In this document: positions 1 to 8,727 of the stretch, piece by piece
Layout of the letters: each line of letters opens with the position of its first letter
How positions within the stretch are numbered: position 1 is the first letter of the stretch
NCBI RefSeq assembly: GCF_000819725.1
Contig: NZ_CDDH01000108.1
Span: forward strand, 1 to 46,073
DNA from: Aeromonas australiensis
GTDB taxonomy: Bacteria > Pseudomonadota > Gammaproteobacteria > Enterobacterales > Aeromonadaceae
DNA length: 46,073 nucleotides
Reading direction: 5' to 3'
Translations under genes and position numbers: made by a program
Notes under the pieces: generated by a model
The model's input: only the letters and a program-made list of their open reading frames with translations
Database searches by the model: none
What the model was told of the DNA's origin: nothing

Positions 1-2
1 GA

Positions 3-512
3 AAATGCCCGCAACTGGGCAAACGGGTGTATGTAGACCCCTGCGCAACATTGGTGGGCGCTATCGAGCTGGCCGACGACGCCAGCATCTGGCCCATGGT
101 GGCTGCACGGGGAGATGTGAACCATATCCGCATCGGCGCCCGCAGCAATATTCAGGACGGCACTGTGCTGCACCTGACTCGCAAGAGCGCCAGCAACCCG
201 ACCGGCTATCCGCTGCTGATCGGTGAAGATGTCACGGTCGGTCACAAGGCGATGCTGCACGGCTGCACCATCGGCAACCGGGTGCTGGTCGGCATGGGTG
301 CCATTCTGCTTGATGGCGTCGTGGTTGAAGATGATGTGATGATCGGCGCAGGTTCGCTGGTGCCACCGGGCAAGCGACTCGAGTCGGGCTTTCTATATAT
401 AGGGAATCCCGTCAAACAGGCTCGCCCGCTCAAGCCCGCCGAGATCGCCTTCCTCAAGACCTCGGCTGACAACTATGTCCTGCTCAAGGATGAGTATCTG
501 CAAGAGACCTGA
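3..512 (+). CDS. yrdA: gamma-carbonic anhydrase family protein (YrdA-like), 5' end missing
   Basis: The reading frame is open from the window edge, so the N-terminus (about 15 residues by comparison with E. coli YrdA) lies outside; a GTG at 27 is internal and not a convincing start. The product is a left-handed parallel beta-helix protein built from hexapeptide repeats, seen as recurring isoleucine/valine-glycine turns such as IGARSNIQDG and IGNRVLVGMGAILLDG. Three histidines typical of the metal site are visible (VLHLT, VGHKAMLHGC). The family forms metal-binding trimers; catalysis and physiological role of YrdA are not settled. Assignment to the family is secure; enzymatic activity is not shown by sequence. 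Confidence 0.93.
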   Translation, partial: KCPQLGKRVYVDPCATLVGAIELADDASIWPMVAARGDVNHIRIGARSNIQDGTVLHLTRKSASNPTGYPLLIGEDVTVGHKAMLHGCTIGNRVLVGMGAILLDGVVVEDDVMIGAGSLVPPGKRLESGFLYIGNPVKQARPLKPAEIAFLKTSADNYVLLKDEYLQET

Positions 513-530
513 TAGGGCTGGCAAAAACAG

Positions 531-555
531 GAAGCCCGGCATGATGCCGGGCTTC
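531..555. terminator. bidirectional terminator between yrdA and polA
   Basis: A 10-bp perfect stem, GAAGCCCGGC paired with GCCGGGCTTC, encloses the loop ATGAT. On the minus strand it is followed by CTGTTTTTGCC, so it mainly serves polA; on the plus strand the T-tract is poor. It lies between convergent genes. Confidence 0.8.
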
Positions 556-600
556 GCTTCTTATATAGCTATATAGCCATGCAGAACGGCTGACCGGAAA

Positions 601-3366
601 TCAGTGGGCCTGATCCCAGTTGTCACCGGTGCCCGCTTCAACCAGCAGCGGCACATGCAGTTCGGCAGCAGCCGACATCTTCTCCTTGATGATGGCGGTG
701 TACTCCTCCAGCTTCTCTTCGCGGATCTCGAACACCAGTTCATCGTGTACCTGCATCAGCATGCGGATCGACTCATCCTCGATACCGCGGATCCAGCTGT
801 CCACATTGATCATGGCACGCTTGATGATATCGGCGGCCGTGCCCTGCATCGGGGCGTTGATGGCGGCCCGTTCGGCGGCCTTGCGCAGACCAGCATTGCG
901 GGACTTGATATCCGGCAGATAAAGGCGGCGGCCAAACAGGGTCTCGACATAACCCTGGGCTTCCGCCTGCTGACGGGTGCGCTCCATATACTCCAGCACG
1001 CCCGGGTACCGTTCGAAGTAGAGATCCATATACTTCTGCGCTTCGGCGCGACCGATCCCCAGCTGCTTGGCCAGCCCGAAGGCACTCATGCCGTAGATGA
1101 GGCCGAAGTTGATCGCCTTGGCACTACGGCGCATGTCGGTGGTGACCGCATCGAGCGCTACACCGAATACCTCGGCGGCGGTCGCCTTGTGGATGTCCTT
1201 TCCCTCGGCAAAGGCAGTCAGCAGCCCCTTGTCACCAGAGAGGTGCGCCATGATGCGCAACTCGATCTGGGAGTAGTCCGCCGCCACCAGCTTGTAACCG
1301 GCGCCCGGGATGAAGGCCTGACGGATCCGGCGTCCCTGCTCGTTGCGCACCGGGATGTTCTGCAGGTTGGGATCGGTGGACGAAAGCCGGCCAGTCGCCG
1401 CTACCGCCTGATGATAGGAGGTGTGCACCCGCCCGGTCCGGGGCTTGATCATCAGCGGCAGCTTGTCGGTGTAGGTGGACTTGAGCTTGGCCAACCCACG
1501 GTGCTCCATCAGGAGGCGCGGCAGCTCATAGGTCTCCGCCAGCTCGGCCAGCACCTCTTCTGCGGTGGATGGCGCACCCTTGGGGGTCTTTTTGATGATC
1601 GGCAGCCCCAGCTTGGTGAAGAGGATCTCCCCCAGCTGCTTGGGCGAGGAGAGGTTGAACTCCTGTCCTGCCAGCTCGTGGGCTTGCTTCTCCAGCTCCG
1701 CCAAGCGCTGCTCGATCTCCTGACTCTGCTGGTGCAGCAGCTTGGGATCGATGGTGGTGCCGAGCAACTCCATCCGCGCCAATACCGGCAGCAGCGGCAG
1801 CTCGATCTCGCTGAATACCTTGGCAAGGCCAGGCACGGCCTCCAGCTGACCCCACAGGGTCTGGTGCAGACGCAGGGTGATATCGGCATCTTCCGCCGCA
1901 TAGGGGGCCGCCTGCTCCAGCTCGATCTGGTTGAAGGTGAGCTGTTTCACTCCTTTGCCCGCGATATCTTCAAAGGAGGTGGTCTCGACCCCGAGGTAAC
2001 GCTTGGCCAGCGAATCCATATCGTGGCGGCTGGCAGTGGAGTTGAGCACATAGGATTCGAGCATGGTGTCGTAAGCGATACCTTGCAGGTCGATGTCATG
2101 GTTGAGCAGCACGTTGCGGTCGTACTTGAGGTTCTGCCCCACCTTGAGACGGGCCGGATCTTCCAGCAGCGGCTTGAGCTTGCCGAGCACCACGGCCTCG
2201 CTCAGCTGTACCGGTGCCCCCAGATAGTCGTGGCCAAACGGCACATAAGCAGCCTTACCCGGCTCAACCGCGAAGGAGACACCGACGATCCGCGCCTCCA
2301 TATAGTCGAGACTGGTGGTCTCGGTGTCGAAGGCAAACAGCGGTGCCGCTTTCAGCTGTTCCAGCCAGCCGTCAAAATCGGCTTCGTCCAGAATGCAGCG
2401 GTAGTCAGTTTCGATGGTGGCAACCGGAGCGGCGATCTCATCGCCAGCTTCGTCCTGTCCGGCCTTCTCGCGACCCTCTTCACCACCGGATTCCAGCTCC
2501 TTGATCAGGTTGCGCAGCTCGTATTCGCGATAGACCGCCAGCAGGGACTCCTTGTCGACCGGCTTGAGCAGCAGCTCTTCCAGACTCTGTTCCAGTTCGA
2601 CGTCGGTCTTGATGGTCGCCAGTCGATAGGAGAGACGAACCTGCTCCTCCTGCTCGCGGAACTTGTCGGCGAACGCCTTGGAGCCACGGAAGCCGAGCGC
2701 GGCAACCTTGTCGAGGTTGGCGGCAATCTCGTCGATACTGCCAATCCCCTGCAGCAGGGCCAGTGCGGTCTTCTCGCCGACACCGGTCATGCCGGGAATG
2801 TTGTCGACCTTGTCACCCATCAGGGCCAGATAGTCGATGATGAGCTCGGGCGGTACGCCGAACTTCTCGATCACCCCTTCCCGATCGGTCTTCACATCTT
2901 TCATGGTGTCGATCAGGGTGACATGGTCGGAGACCAACTGCGCCATATCCTTGTCACCTGTGCTGATCAGCACCGGCAGCTGCTTCTCGGTCGCCTGGCG
3001 GGCCAGGGTGCCGATCACGTCGTCGGCCTCCACCCCTTCCACCATCAAAAAGGGGAAGCCCATCGCCTTGATCATCTGATGGATAGGCGCGACCTGGCTG
3101 CGCAGATCGTCCGGCATGCTGGCACGGGTCGCCTTGTACTCGGGATAGATGTCGTCGCGGAAGGTCTTGCCCTTGGCATCAAACACCACGGCCACATGAC
3201 TGTCAGGATATTGCTTGCGCAGGCTGCGCATCATGTTGGCCATGACACGGACGGCGCCGCTCGGCAAACCGGTCGAGGTGCGCAGATCGGCCTGCTGGGA
3301 GGCAAAGAAGGCGCGGTAAAGATAAGAGGAGCCGTCGACCAGAATAAGGGGATTGCTAGGGGCCAT
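601..3366 (-). CDS. polA: DNA polymerase I
   Basis: The 921-residue product fills gaps, removes RNA primers and does repair synthesis. It has three parts: a 5'-3' nuclease domain (about residues 1-290, with conserved Asp clusters such as [10 protein letters not shown]), a 3'-5' exonuclease domain with motif DTETTSLD near residue 347, and the polymerase domain (about 515-921). The polymerase motifs are all intact: A (DYSQIELR), B ([14 protein letters not shown]) and C (VHDELVFE). Length is close to E. coli PolA (928). The ATG at 3366 is preceded by AGGA at 3374-3377 with 7-nt spacing. It converges on yrdA. Confidence 0.99.
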   Translation of the reverse strand: MAPSNPLILVDGSSYLYRAFFASQQADLRTSTGLPSGAVRVMANMMRSLRKQYPDSHVAVVFDAKGKTFRDDIYPEYKATRASMPDDLRSQVAPIHQMIKAMGFPFLMVEGVEADDVIGTLARQATEKQLPVLISTGDKDMAQLVSDHVTLIDTMKDVKTDREGVIEKFGVPPELIIDYLALMGDKVDNIPGMTGVGEKTALALLQGIGSIDEIAANLDKVAALGFRGSKAFADKFREQEEQVRLSYRLATIKTDVELEQSLEELLLKPVDKESLLAVYREYELRNLIKELESGGEEGREKAGQDEAGDEIAAPVATIETDYRCILDEADFDGWLEQLKAAPLFAFDTETTSLDYMEARIVGVSFAVEPGKAAYVPFGHDYLGAPVQLSEAVVLGKLKPLLEDPARLKVGQNLKYDRNVLLNHDIDLQGIAYDTMLESYVLNSTASRHDMDSLAKRYLGVETTSFEDIAGKGVKQLTFNQIELEQAAPYAAEDADITLRLHQTLWGQLEAVPGLAKVFSEIELPLLPVLARMELLGTTIDPKLLHQQSQEIEQRLAELEKQAHELAGQEFNLSSPKQLGEILFTKLGLPIIKKTPKGAPSTAEEVLAELAETYELPRLLMEHRGLAKLKSTYTDKLPLMIKPRTGRVHTSYHQAVAATGRLSSTDPNLQNIPVRNEQGRRIRQAFIPGAGYKLVAADYSQIELRIMAHLSGDKGLLTAFAEGKDIHKATAAEVFGVALDAVTTDMRRSAKAINFGLIYGMSAFGLAKQLGIGRAEAQKYMDLYFERYPGVLEYMERTRQQAEAQGYVETLFGRRLYLPDIKSRNAGLRKAAERAAINAPMQGTAADIIKRAMINVDSWIRGIEDESIRMLMQVHDELVFEIREEKLEEYTAIIKEKMSAAAELHVPLLVEAGTGDNWDQAH

Positions 3367-3470
3367 GAAATCGTCCTGCCAGAGATAAACAGCCGCTAGG
3401 ATGCCACAGGCCCCCCCTCACACCAAGGGGCGCAGCAACAGCACACAACGCCTGATAAAGGAACTCAACC

Positions 3471-3479
3471 TGTGGATAA
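3471..3479 (-). promoter_or_regulatory. perfect DnaA-box sequence upstream of polA
   Basis: The minus strand reads TTATCCACA, the strict consensus DnaA box. It lies about 105 bp upstream of the polA start in the roughly 400-bp gap (3367-3766) between polA and elbB. A single 9-mer can arise by chance, so binding is inference; see also the adjacent inverted repeat and GATC cluster. Confidence 0.5.
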
Positions 3480-3508
3480 CTCTGTGTTCAAAAATGGGGT
3501 GCATCAGA

Positions 3509-3532
3509 GTGCACAGTGATAAAACTGTGCAC
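3509..3532. repeat. perfect 9-bp inverted repeat in the polA-elbB gap
   Basis: GTGCACAGT and ACTGTGCAC are separated by GATAAA. No T-run follows on either side, so it does not look like a terminator; an operator or a cruciform-type site is more plausible. The right arm reads TTGTGCACA on the minus strand, one base from a DnaA box. Confidence 0.6.
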
Positions 3533-3567
3533 AAGAATATAAAAACACATTAAAAACAATGCATTGA

Positions 3568-3650
3568 GATCGTAATAACCGATCGCGAGACAGTTAGAAT
3601 GATCTCGATCAATGTGGAAAAAGATTTAAGGGAGTAGGTAAGACAGGATC
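3568..3650. promoter_or_regulatory. cluster of five GATC sites upstream of elbB
   Basis: GATC occurs at 3568, 3581, 3601, 3607 and 3647, five times in 83 bp. GATC is the Dam methylation and SeqA recognition sequence in related bacteria. Two sites are 6 bp apart. The region just to the left (3536-3562) is A+T rich. No gene is visible in this gap; it probably also holds the polA and elbB promoters, which I could not place with confidence. Confidence 0.4.
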
Positions 3651-3766
3651 CAAAACGAAACAATCCTAGCACAGCAAGATGACTTGACCAGCGCAGGGCG
3701 AGCGATAACCATACAAAAGTACAACAATCCATCCTGGCTCACATTTTCAACAACGAGGAGTTTGCC

Positions 3767-4417
3767 ATGAAAAAAGTGGCCGTGATTTTGAGTGGCTGCG
3801 GTGTCTTTGACGGGGCCGAAATCCACGAGGCCGTTATCAGCCTGCTGGCGCTGGCCCGTCAGGGAGCCGCCGTCCAGTGCTTCGCCCCGAACGTGGCGCA
3901 GCTCCATGTCATCAACCACCTGACTGGTGAAGTGAGCGAGGGAGAGAGCCGCAATGTGCTGGTCGAAGCGGCCCGCATCTGCCGTGGCCAGATAAAGGAT
4001 GTGGCCGAGCTGGATGCGGCCGACTACGACGCGCTGCTGCTGCCCGGCGGCTTTGGCGCGGCCAAGAACCTGAGTGACTTCGCTATCAAAGGGGCCGAGA
4101 GCCAGATCCAGCCCGATGTGCTGAAAGCGTGCCAGAGCTTTGCCAAAGCCAACAAACCGGCCGCCTATATCTGCATTGCGCCCGCCATGATCCCACTGAT
4201 CTATGGCGCAGGGACGCTGGCGACCATCGGCCATGACGAGGGTACCGCCAACGCCATCGAGGCGATGGGCGGCAGCCATCTCAACTGCCCGGTCAACGAG
4301 TTCGTAGTGGATCAGGAGCGCAAGGTGATCTCCACCCCCGCCTACATGCTGGCCAACAACATAGTCGAAGCGGCGGACGGCATCGAGAAGACCGTCAAGC
4401 AACTGCTGGCGCTGTAA
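3767..4417 (+). CDS. elbB: ElbB-type DJ-1/PfpI superfamily protein (glyoxalase)
   Basis: The 216-residue protein aligns along its whole length with E. coli ElbB (217), including the start MKKVAVILSGCGVFDGAEIH, the PGGFGAAKNLSDFA segment, and YICIAPAMIP, which carries the nucleophile-elbow cysteine of the DJ-1/PfpI fold. E. coli ElbB has reported weak glyoxalase activity on glyoxal; its cellular role is uncertain. The start is supported by GAGGAG at 3755-3760, six bases before ATG. It converges on zapB across a shared terminator. Confidence 0.95.
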   Translation: MKKVAVILSGCGVFDGAEIHEAVISLLALARQGAAVQCFAPNVAQLHVINHLTGEVSEGESRNVLVEAARICRGQIKDVAELDAADYDALLLPGGFGAAKNLSDFAIKGAESQIQPDVLKACQSFAKANKPAAYICIAPAMIPLIYGAGTLATIGHDEGTANAIEAMGGSHLNCPVNEFVVDQERKVISTPAYMLANNIVEAADGIEKTVKQLLAL

Positions 4418-4438
4418 TTCCCATCCCGCCAAAAACAG

Positions 4439-4463
4439 ACGGGCCGCTCATGGAGCGGCCCGT
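4439..4463. terminator. bidirectional terminator between elbB and zapB
   Basis: An 11-bp perfect stem ACGGGCCGCTC / GAGCGGCCCGT has loop ATG. The plus-strand tail is TTTTC after the stem; the minus-strand tail is CTGTTTTTGGC. Confidence 0.88.
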
Positions 4464-4489
4464 TTTCAATTCTGCCTGAAGGCGATGAA

Positions 4490-4699
4490 TTAGATGGTTT
4501 CGCCCATCTGATCCATTTTGCCCAGCAGGGCACGCAGACGCTCCTGCCATGCAGTGTGCTCGTTGCGCAGCTGATGGTTCTCGTCTTGCAGCTTGCTGTT
4601 CTGCTCTTTCAGCTCGTCCAGCTCCATTTTCAGCAGGGAGATGTTGTCGACGGCGGATTGTACTTTGGATTCGAGTTGCTCAAGGACTTCTAGTGACAT
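4490..4699 (-). CDS. zapB: cell division protein ZapB
   Basis: A 69-residue all-helical coiled-coil protein with heptad-like Leu/Ile spacing ([24 protein letters not shown]) and a [12 protein letters not shown] end, matching E. coli ZapB. ZapB joins the Z-ring through ZapA and links it to the MatP-bound terminus region. Two in-frame ATGs exist, at 4705 and 4699. The AGG at 4707-4709 touches the first but sits 7 nt from the second, so I chose 4699; E. coli annotation uses the equivalent of 4705. The 246 bp upstream of it hold no gene that I can see. Confidence 0.93.
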   Translation of the reverse strand: MSLEVLEQLESKVQSAVDNISLLKMELDELKEQNSKLQDENHQLRNEHTAWQERLRALLGKMDQMGETI

Positions 4700-4945
4700 A
4701 TGCATACCTGTTTGTTCAATTGCGATGCCCCACAGAGGGCGATTCAAGCGCGTGAAGCCAGCATACCCCGAGCGCATCGGCACAAACAAGCCAGTGCGCT
4801 GTAAAATGCGCCTTCCATAGATGTATTGTCTAAATATGCGTCTATTTTTCTCGCATCCTGCGCCCGAGCCGCGACAACACACTGAACCGTGCGTAAAAGG
4901 CCCCGCCACCCGCGCATCATTGGCACCCTCCTGACGGCGCCGCCG

Positions 4946-6226
4946 TTATCCATGCAAGGCGACATAAGCCCCCAGCAACAGACAGGCGACAACATACATC
5001 AGCAGGCCGTAGAGCAGATTCCAGCGCAGGATCAGCCCGGCACTGAGGTTGTAGCGTGAGGCCAGCGCCAGATTGGATCCGGAGAGCGGACTGGTGCCGG
5101 TGGCAAGCCCCCACCCCAGCAGGAAACACATGCCGAGCAGGCTGGGATCCGGCGCCAGCGGCCAGAGCAGTGGCGCCAGCCCGGAGATACTGATGAGCGG
5201 ATGCACCCCGACGATGGCCACCAGCAGAATCAATAGCAGGGTGACGGATGCCTCAAGCCAGCCAAAGTGGTTGAACAGCGGCAAGCCGTGACCGGAGCCG
5301 AAATCGATGACCGACAGCGCACTGTTGATGCCTGCCGCCAGCAAACCGGCCCCCAGAAACAGCACCAGCTGACCGCCGATGGCGGGAAAGCGCTCCACCA
5401 CCTGCCGCTTGAGAGCCGCCTTGCGCCCGGCCCTCGGCATAAAGAGCAGCGCCAGCAGCGGCGCCACCAGCGCGATCACCGCCAGAATACCGAGCTGGGG
5501 CCAGATCTGCTTGATGAGCAGTACCAGCAACGCCAGCGTGACCGGCAACCCCAGTGTCTGCAGCCGCAGCGGATAACCGGCAAAATCGGCCACTCCGATC
5601 CGCTCCACCTGCCAGGCGGTCAGCCCCATCGCCAGCAAGGCGGCGAGGATCCCGAACGGCAGAATATGGGAGAGTTGCAAACCAGGCGCATAGGTCAGTG
5701 CTACCGCCATGGCGACAAAGAAGGGTGACCAGAAGGCGGCGGCACAGAAGATCCGGCTCAGTACCATCACCTGACGCCGCTCCAGGGTGCCATTGCGCTC
5801 CAGCCGCTCGCCGATGATAAACAGCACCGAGAGGTTGATGACCGCCCCCAGCAGATTGAGGCTGGCCATGGTGCTCCACAGCCCCTTTCGCCCGGTCCAT
5901 GAGCTTGTGCCGGTCAAGAGACCCGAGGTGGCGAGGTTGAGAGTGCTCACCGCGGCAAACATGGTGAGCATATTGATGTTGGGCAACAGCCAGTCACCGG
6001 CGCTGAGGGGCGCGCCCTGCCACCAGGAGAAGATGAGCAGCAGCAGGGCGGCGCCATACAGGGCCAGCGCCTGCCGCTTGGCGGCCCCCACCAACCAGGG
6101 CCAGGTGAGCAGTGACGCCCCCCAGGCCGCAATGGCAGCAGGCCAGGGGGAGAGCCCCAGATAGAGATGCAGCAGGTTGAGCAGCCACATTCCCAAAATC
6201 AGATAACCCGACCAGCGTTTGGCCAT
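4946..6226 (-). CDS. multi-pass inner-membrane permease, ion-transporter-superfamily-like
   Basis: A 426-residue, strongly hydrophobic protein with about 11-12 predicted membrane segments. Its two halves each contain a polar break within hydrophobic sequence (PNINMLTMFAAVSTLNLATSGLLTG and the late GWGLATGTSPLSGSNLALASRYN), a pattern seen in ArsB/NhaD/citrate-type carriers with re-entrant loops. I do not recognise a named family and the substrate is unknown. It follows cysE by 20 bp on the same strand and is probably the last gene of a fieF-cysE-permease transcript, which would hint at a sulfur compound, metal or related anion, but this is only context. Confidence 0.8.
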   Translation of the reverse strand: MAKRWSGYLILGMWLLNLLHLYLGLSPWPAAIAAWGASLLTWPWLVGAAKRQALALYGAALLLLIFSWWQGAPLSAGDWLLPNINMLTMFAAVSTLNLATSGLLTGTSSWTGRKGLWSTMASLNLLGAVINLSVLFIIGERLERNGTLERRQVMVLSRIFCAAAFWSPFFVAMAVALTYAPGLQLSHILPFGILAALLAMGLTAWQVERIGVADFAGYPLRLQTLGLPVTLALLVLLIKQIWPQLGILAVIALVAPLLALLFMPRAGRKAALKRQVVERFPAIGGQLVLFLGAGLLAAGINSALSVIDFGSGHGLPLFNHFGWLEASVTLLLILLVAIVGVHPLISISGLAPLLWPLAPDPSLLGMCFLLGWGLATGTSPLSGSNLALASRYNLSAGLILRWNLLYGLLMYVVACLLLGAYVALHG

Positions 6227-6246
6227 CGACTACTCCGGCCGGGAGA

Positions 6247-7026
6247 TCAGAGACACTGATCCATATCCAGTGAAGGCTTGTCGCACTCCGGACGGCCGAC
6301 GATCTTGGCGGGTACGCCAGCGACCGTGGTATGAGGCGGCACCGGGTTGATCACCACGCTGCCCGCACCAATTTTGGCACCAACGCCCACTTCGATATTG
6401 CCGAGCACCTTGGCGCCCGCCCCTATCATCACCCCTTCGCGGATCTTGGGATGGCGATCGCCGCTCTCCTTGCCGGTACCGCCGAGGGTCACGCTCTGCA
6501 GGATGGAGACATCATCTTCAATCACCGCTGTCTCGCCGACCACTATGCCGGTGGCATGGTCAAACATGATCCCCTTGCCGATGCGGGCGGCCGGATGCAC
6601 ATCCACCCCGAACACCACCGAGATCTGGTTCTGCAGGTAGAGCGCCAGCGAGCGGCGCCCCTGGCGCCACAGCCAGTTGGCGACCCGATAGCCCTGCAGG
6701 GCATGGAACCCCTTGAGGTAAAGCAGCGGGGTGGAGAAGAGATCGACCGCCGGATCCCGCTCCTGCACGGCGCAGATATCGGCCGCCACTACCGTCAGCA
6801 GCTCGGGCTCGCTGCGCAGGGCCAGCTCGATCACCTCGCGCAAGGCGATGGCGGGCATGGTAGCGCTGTCGAGTTTGTTGGCCAGCTGGAAGCTGAGGGC
6901 CGATCGCAGATTCTTGTGATTGAGAATGGTGGAGTGAAAGAAGCTGGCCAGCATCGGCTCATCGGCCGCCATGCATAAGGCTTCTTGCTGAATTTTGTGC
7001 CAGGTTTTGGCAACCAGTTCATCCAT
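6247..7026 (-). CDS. cysE: serine O-acetyltransferase
   Basis: The 259-residue product transfers acetyl from acetyl-CoA to L-serine, the committed step to cysteine. An alpha-helical N-terminal domain (about 1-140) precedes a left-handed beta-helix of hexapeptide repeats (about 145-245), with the active-site segment FDHATGIVVGETAVIEDD and the loop TLGGTGKESGDRHPKI typical of CysE. The C-terminal tail after IVGRPECDKPS ends in QCL rather than the E. coli -GI; the extreme C-terminal Ile is the residue that docks into CysK in E. coli, so cysteine-synthase complex formation may differ here. It starts 8 nt after fieF stops and likely shares its transcript. Confidence 0.97.
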   Translation of the reverse strand: MDELVAKTWHKIQQEALCMAADEPMLASFFHSTILNHKNLRSALSFQLANKLDSATMPAIALREVIELALRSEPELLTVVAADICAVQERDPAVDLFSTPLLYLKGFHALQGYRVANWLWRQGRRSLALYLQNQISVVFGVDVHPAARIGKGIMFDHATGIVVGETAVIEDDVSILQSVTLGGTGKESGDRHPKIREGVMIGAGAKVLGNIEVGVGAKIGAGSVVINPVPPHTTVAGVPAKIVGRPECDKPSLDMDQCL

Positions 7027-7034
7027 GTTGCAGC

Positions 7035-7946
7035 CTACTGTTGTTCTGGGTGAGGGCTCTGTTGTTCTTTGGTCAGCACCGAGATGGGATCCATGTGGAT
7101 AATTACATCCATTCGCTCGAATGCCTGACGCACTGCCGACTCGGCTTCATCGGCGATCTGATGGGCCTTGACCAGGGGGATCTGATCATCCAGTTCCAGA
7201 TGCAACTGTACGAATCGGGTCGGCCCGGATTGACGGGTGCGCAGGTCATGTACGCCGTGTACACCTTCTACGGCACAGCAGAGCGCCATTATTCTCGCTT
7301 GTTCTTCCGCTGGCAACTGACGATCGAGCAGGGTCTGCACCGACTCATAGCCAATGTGTCCCGCCCCCCACAACAGCAACAGCCCGATCAGGATGGCAAA
7401 CAGGCCATCGGCCCAATACCACCCCTGCCCCGCCAGCACCAGCGCCAGCAAGACACCGGCATTGAGCAGCAGGTCTGAGCGGTAGTGCAGCATGTCAGCC
7501 TTGATCGCCACGCTGTTGGTCTTGCGAATGACAAAACTTTGGAAGCTGACCAGCAGCAGGGTCAGCACAATGGAACCAGCACTGACCCAGAGACCCGCTT
7601 CCAATCGCATGATTGGAGCCTGCTTGAGCAGCGATGAGATACCGTGCATCACCAGCAGCAGCGCAGAGCCGGAGATAAAAGCCGACTGGATGAGGCCCGC
7701 CAGCGACTCTGCCTTACCGTGACCGAAACGGTGTTCGTCATCGGCGGGGGCCAGCGCATATCGGATCGCCAGCAGGTTGATGATGGAGGCACTCACATCC
7801 ATAAAGGAGTCGGTGAGCGACGCCAGCAGGGTCGACGAGTCGGTCATCAGCCAGGCGATCAGTTTGCCGATGATCAGCAAGGTAGCGGTGGTGACCGCCG
7901 CCATACTGGCAAAGGTCACCCAACGGGAATATTGTTGATGGCTCAA
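7035..7946 (-). CDS. fieF: cation diffusion facilitator, FieF/YiiP type
   Basis: The 303-residue metal/proton antiporter exports divalent cations such as Zn(II) and Fe(II) from the cytoplasm. Six membrane segments are followed by the cytoplasmic domain; the transport site is intact (LTDSFMD, Asp46 and Asp50; MLHYRSD, His154 and Asp158) and FGHGKAESLA and DLRTRQSGPTRF match E. coli FieF closely. The open frame runs to 8084 but homology begins at SHQQYSRW, so I place the start at a TTG at 7946, with AGAGGA at 7956-7961. In E. coli cpxP separates this gene from cpxR; here no cpxP is present. Confidence 0.94.
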   Translation of the reverse strand: MSHQQYSRWVTFASMAAVTTATLLIIGKLIAWLMTDSSTLLASLTDSFMDVSASIINLLAIRYALAPADDEHRFGHGKAESLAGLIQSAFISGSALLLVMHGISSLLKQAPIMRLEAGLWVSAGSIVLTLLLVSFQSFVIRKTNSVAIKADMLHYRSDLLLNAGVLLALVLAGQGWYWADGLFAILIGLLLLWGAGHIGYESVQTLLDRQLPAEEQARIMALCCAVEGVHGVHDLRTRQSGPTRFVQLHLELDDQIPLVKAHQIADEAESAVRQAFERMDVIIHMDPISVLTKEQQSPHPEQQ

Positions 7947-8031
7947 AACCGGCTTTCCTCTGACGATGAAAAACTTATTATACCCTGACCCCGGCGTCAG
8001 TTTGGCGCGAAAATCTGCGGAATAACACCAG

Positions 8032-8727
8032 ATGAACAGAATACTCCTGGTCGACGACGATCTTGAATTGACCCAACTGCTCACCGAAATTCTGACCCTG
8101 GAGGGATTTCAGGTCACGGTCGCCGAGGATGGTGAAGAGGGGCTGCAACGGCTGGCGGAGCAGAGCTTCGATCTGCTGCTGCTGGACGTGATGATGCCCA
8201 AGCTCAACGGCTTTGCCATGCTGACCAAGCTGCGCAAGACCCACGACACCCCGGTGCTGATGCTGACCGCCCGCGGTGACAGCCAGGATCGGGTCAACGG
8301 TCTGGAGGCGGGTGCCGACGACTATCTGGCCAAGCCGTTCGATGACAGGGAGCTGCTGGCCCGGGTACGCGCCATCCTGCGCCGTACCCAGAGTGCCCCG
8401 CCCCAGCGCGGCAGCTCCTCCGACGAAGTGCACTTCATGGATATCGTGCTGCAACCCGGCCTGCAGCAGGCTCGCTGCGGCGAACAGCTGCTGGAACTGA
8501 CCGCCACCGAATTCGGGCTGCTGGAGTGCCTGCTGCGCAATCCCGGCCAGATTGTCAGCAAGAGCCACCTCTCCGAGCAGGTGCTGGGCAAGAAACTGGA
8601 GCCCTTCGATCGGGCCATCGACATGCACCTGAGCAACCTGCGCAAGAAGCTGCCAGAGCGCATCGATGGCCAGCCCCGCTTCAAAACCGTACGGGGGCGC
8701 GGTTACCTGTGGCTAGAGCAAGAGTAA
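8032..8727 (+). CDS. cpxR: envelope-stress response regulator CpxR
   Basis: A 231-residue OmpR/PhoB-family regulator. The receiver domain (about 1-120) has the acidic pocket VDDD (residues 7-10), phospho-acceptor Asp52 in LLLLDVMMP and Lys101 in LAKPFD. The C-terminal winged helix (about 135-230) ends in [12 protein letters not shown]. It acts with CpxA to raise envelope folding and degradation factors. The gene is divergent from fieF across only 85 bp. I could not find a convincing repeated GTAAA box in that gap. Confidence 0.97.
   Translation: MNRILLVDDDLELTQLLTEILTLEGFQVTVAEDGEEGLQRLAEQSFDLLLLDVMMPKLNGFAMLTKLRKTHDTPVLMLTARGDSQDRVNGLEAGADDYLAKPFDDRELLARVRAILRRTQSAPPQRGSSSDEVHFMDIVLQPGLQQARCGEQLLELTATEFGLLECLLRNPGQIVSKSHLSEQVLGKKLEPFDRAIDMHLSNLRKKLPERIDGQPRFKTVRGRGYLWLEQE

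Noticed and set aside
604..3399. A 931-codon open frame on the plus strand opposite polA
   Set aside because: It is an antisense shadow caused by GC-rich codon bias; its translation is His/Gln/Gly-rich without any domain, and PolA motifs are complete on the other strand.
3400..3766. The polA-elbB gap as the chromosomal origin
   Set aside because: Only one perfect DnaA box is seen, no array of boxes or clear 13-mer unwinding repeats, and the usual origin neighbours (dnaA, mnmG) are absent.
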